A stretch of 64,000 nt of DNA, taken from NCBI RefSeq assembly GCF_009469605.1, contig NZ_SSXU01000009.1, positions 1-64,000 on the forward strand. The letters run 5' to 3'. This stretch comes from Zoogloea sp. 1C4 (GTDB taxonomy: Bacteria > Pseudomonadota > Gammaproteobacteria > Burkholderiales > Rhodocyclaceae). The translations under genes and the position numbers were made by a program. Position 1 is the stretch's first letter, and each line of letters opens with the position of its first letter. The notes beneath the pieces are model-generated. The model made no database searches, had not been told where the DNA came from, and saw only the letters and a program-made list of their open reading frames with translations. This document shows, piece by piece, positions 62,017 through 64,000 of the stretch.

Positions 62017-64000
62017 ATGAACGTGCTGTCCCGTTTCCTCTCCACCCTCCTCGCGCCGGAGCGACAGCGACGTTTCGTCGTCGTGCTGATCATGGCGGTG
62101 GTCCTGAGCAACCTGCTGGCGATCGGGCTGGGGGTGTTCAGCCTCATCGGCAGCCGCGCCCAGACGGAAGCCCTGGTAGCCCAGAACGCCCGCAACCTGG
62201 CCGGCGCCCTTGATCAGGGCCTCGCCAACAGCGGTCGCACCATCGATCTGGCGCTGCGGGCGCTGGCGGACGAACTCGAACGGGAGGAGGCGGAAGGGCA
62301 GTCCTACCTCACCGCCGACGAGATCCGCGCAATGCTGATGCGCTACAAGGGCTGGTTGCCGGAGATCGAGGGCGTGCGCGTCTACGACGCCAACGGCGCG
62401 CTGCGCTGGGAAGGGGCCCTTGGTCCGGTGCTGAAGGCCGACATCTCCGACCGGGAATACTTCCGCACGCTGAAGGCCAATCCGGCGGCCGGGCTTACGG
62501 TGTCGCGGCCGGTGATCGGGCGGGTCGTGAAGACCTGGATCGTGCCCTTTGCCCGCCGCTACAACCGCGCCGACGGGAGCTTTGCCGGGGTGGTGGTGGC
62601 CATCGTGCCGGTCGAATACCTCACCGCGATGCTGTCCCGTCCGAGCCTCGGGCCCGGCGGCAGCGCGATGCTGCGCTATCAGGATCTGAGCCTCATCACC
62701 CGCTACCCGCCCGTCACCGGCCCGGCCGGCGAGATCGGCGAGGTGTGGTCGGCCGAGGGCGTGCGCGAGCGCCTGGGCGCCGGCCAGAACGCCGCGGTGT
62801 TCCGCGCCACGGACAGCGGCGATGGCGGCGACGGGAGCGAACGCTTCCTGGCCGTGCAGCGGGTCGATGGCCTGCCCTTTGTGGTGGGGGTGAGCCTATC
62901 GAGCCACGACTATCTCGTGCAGTGGCATCGGGAAGCCTGGCAGACCGGCATCCTGCTGACGGCCTTCCTGATCGTCTCGGGCGGTTCGGCGCTGCTGATC
63001 GGCCATCTCTACCGGCGTCAGCAGGACGATGCGAGCCAGGTGAGGGAGTCCAACGTGCGCCTGGCCGCCACCCTGGGCGAGCTGCGCGTGCGGGACCGGG
63101 CCCTGGCCGCCGCCGAGGGCATCGGCAAGCTGGGCGTCTACTCCATCGACCTGAGCAACAAGGTCACGACCTCTTCGCCCACCCTGCGTGATGTCTTCCG
63201 TGTGCCGCGGGAGCGGCCCTTCGTGCCGGAAGACTGGATCGAGCTGGTTCATCCGGACGACCGCCGGGTGATCGAGCGCTTCATGGTCGGGCTGGTGCAG
63301 AACGGCGAACCCTTCGACCAGAGCTACCGCATCATCTGCCGCGACGGGGCGATCCGCTGGGTGCATGGGGTCGGCCTGATGGAGCGCGATGCCGCCGGCC
63401 ACCCGCTGAGCGTCCACGGTGCGGTGCAGGACATCACCGAATACAAGCAGGTCGAGGCCTCGCTGCAGAGCGCCGTGGCCGACTACGAGAAGCTGGTGGC
63501 GCGCATCCCCACCGGCGTGTTCGGCTTCCGCTGGCAGCCCGACGGGCTTTCGCGCTTCACCTATGTGAGCCCGCGCTTCTGCTCGCAGCTCGGGGTGACC
63601 GTGGAGGCGGCGATGGCCGACGCGCGGCAGGTGTTCTCCCAGGTTCATCCGGACGATCGCCCGGCGCTCAAGAATGCGCGGGCGGGCAGCTTCGACAGCG
63701 AGCGCGATTTCACCTGGGAGGGTCGCGTCCAGGTGAGGGGCGAGATCCGCTGGGTCGGGGTGATCGCCCGGCCGACGCGGCTCGACGACGGCGCGGTGCT
63801 GTGGGAGGGCGTGCAGGCCGACGTCACCGACCGCAAGCTGGCCGAGCTGGCCCGCAGCGAGAGCGAGGAGCGCAACCGCCTGCTGCTGCAGTATTCGCCG
63901 GTGGGCATCCTGCAGTACGGCACCGATCTGAAGGTGGTCTATTGCAACCTGCAGTTCGCCAACATCATGGCCGTGCCCCACGAGTACATGCTGAGCCTCG
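62017..64000 (+). CDS. Cache/PAS sensor protein, 3' end outside window
   Basis: The visible 661 residues begin MNVLSRFLSTLLAPERQR. There are a first membrane span (about 20-45), a periplasmic double-Cache sensor (about 50-300; SDREYFRTLKANPAAG), a second span (about 310-335), and two PAS/PAC units with HPDDRRVI and QDITEYKQVEASL, HPDDRPAL and ADVTDRKLAEL, then the start of a third PAS. The output domain lies beyond the window; a GGDEF/EAL or histidine-kinase output is expected. Start ATG 62017 has a poor ribosome binding site. Confidence 0.85.
   Translation, partial: MNVLSRFLSTLLAPERQRRFVVVLIMAVVLSNLLAIGLGVFSLIGSRAQTEALVAQNARNLAGALDQGLANSGRTIDLALRALADELEREEAEGQSYLTADEIRAMLMRYKGWLPEIEGVRVYDANGALRWEGALGPVLKADISDREYFRTLKANPAAGLTVSRPVIGRVVKTWIVPFARRYNRADGSFAGVVVAIVPVEYLTAMLSRPSLGPGGSAMLRYQDLSLITRYPPVTGPAGEIGEVWSAEGVRERLGAGQNAAVFRATDSGDGGDGSERFLAVQRVDGLPFVVGVSLSSHDYLVQWHREAWQTGILLTAFLIVSGGSALLIGHLYRRQQDDASQVRESNVRLAATLGELRVRDRALAAAEGIGKLGVYSIDLSNKVTTSSPTLRDVFRVPRERPFVPEDWIELVHPDDRRVIERFMVGLVQNGEPFDQSYRIICRDGAIRWVHGVGLMERDAAGHPLSVHGAVQDITEYKQVEASLQSAVADYEKLVARIPTGVFGFRWQPDGLSRFTYVSPRFCSQLGVTVEAAMADARQVFSQVHPDDRPALKNARAGSFDSERDFTWEGRVQVRGEIRWVGVIARPTRLDDGAVLWEGVQADVTDRKLAELARSESEERNRLLLQYSPVGILQYGTDLKVVYCNLQFANIMAVPHEYMLSL

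Overview
The window comes from a GC-rich betaproteobacterium, most likely a member of the Rhodocyclales (Azoarcus/Thauera/Zoogloea-like). This is inferred from an ahcY gene under an SAH riboswitch, a ubiUVT operon for oxygen-independent ubiquinone synthesis, an ExaA-type PQQ alcohol dehydrogenase with a PedF-like cytochrome, and NodIJ-type ABC exporter genes. No 16S rRNA or tRNA is visible, so the assignment is not proven.

Layout. 1-1240: poorly coding DNA with three tiny overlapping reading frames, a dispersed palindrome and a terminator. 1457-4315 (minus): four tightly packed genes, a J-domain protein followed by three proteins I do not recognise. 4525-14708 (minus): metF and ahcY, which encode linked steps of the methionine/one-carbon cycle, separated here by about 8 kb of accessory DNA. 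That DNA holds a DNA phosphorothioation set (dndC, dndD and a DndE domain fused to an FtsK-type motor), overlapped at its 3' end by a two-gene ATPase + DUF4435/TOPRIM pair that looks like the PARIS anti-phage system (AriA/AriB). A VapBC/FitAB-type toxin-antitoxin pair with a perfect palindromic operator lies on the ahcY side. This composite island is the most interesting part of the window.

14952-25157 (mostly minus): housekeeping genes, namely dsbD, cutA, an ABC-2 exporter pair, a glutathione transferase, a small alpha/beta hydrolase, a thioredoxin-fold 2Fe-2S ferredoxin, a VanZ-like membrane protein, a GT14-type glycosyltransferase (plus strand) and ubiU-ubiV-ubiT. The ubi operon is preceded by an FNR-type palindrome centred 41.5 bp from the predicted transcription start. 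25358-28391: a sodium:solute symporter, a G-rich/C-rich repeat tract, a LON-domain protein and a LuxR-type response regulator. 28863-31940 (plus): PQQ alcohol dehydrogenase, a pentapeptide-repeat protein and a PedF-like cytochrome c. 31956-37625: mutY, a flavin reductase-to-nucleoid protein gene series, and an RlmN-like radical SAM methyltransferase.

38047-60510 (plus) is a two-partner secretion locus: a TpsB outer-membrane transporter, a SapC-family protein, and a single 19.9-kb TpsA exoprotein gene of 6,636 codons. The exoprotein has an ESPR-type signal, a haemagglutination-activity domain, a very long low-complexity beta-helical stalk and 22 YDG/MBG-type repeats, including a near-identical 798-bp triplication. 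A strong terminator follows. The window ends with a GT4 glycosyltransferase and a truncated Cache/PAS sensor gene.
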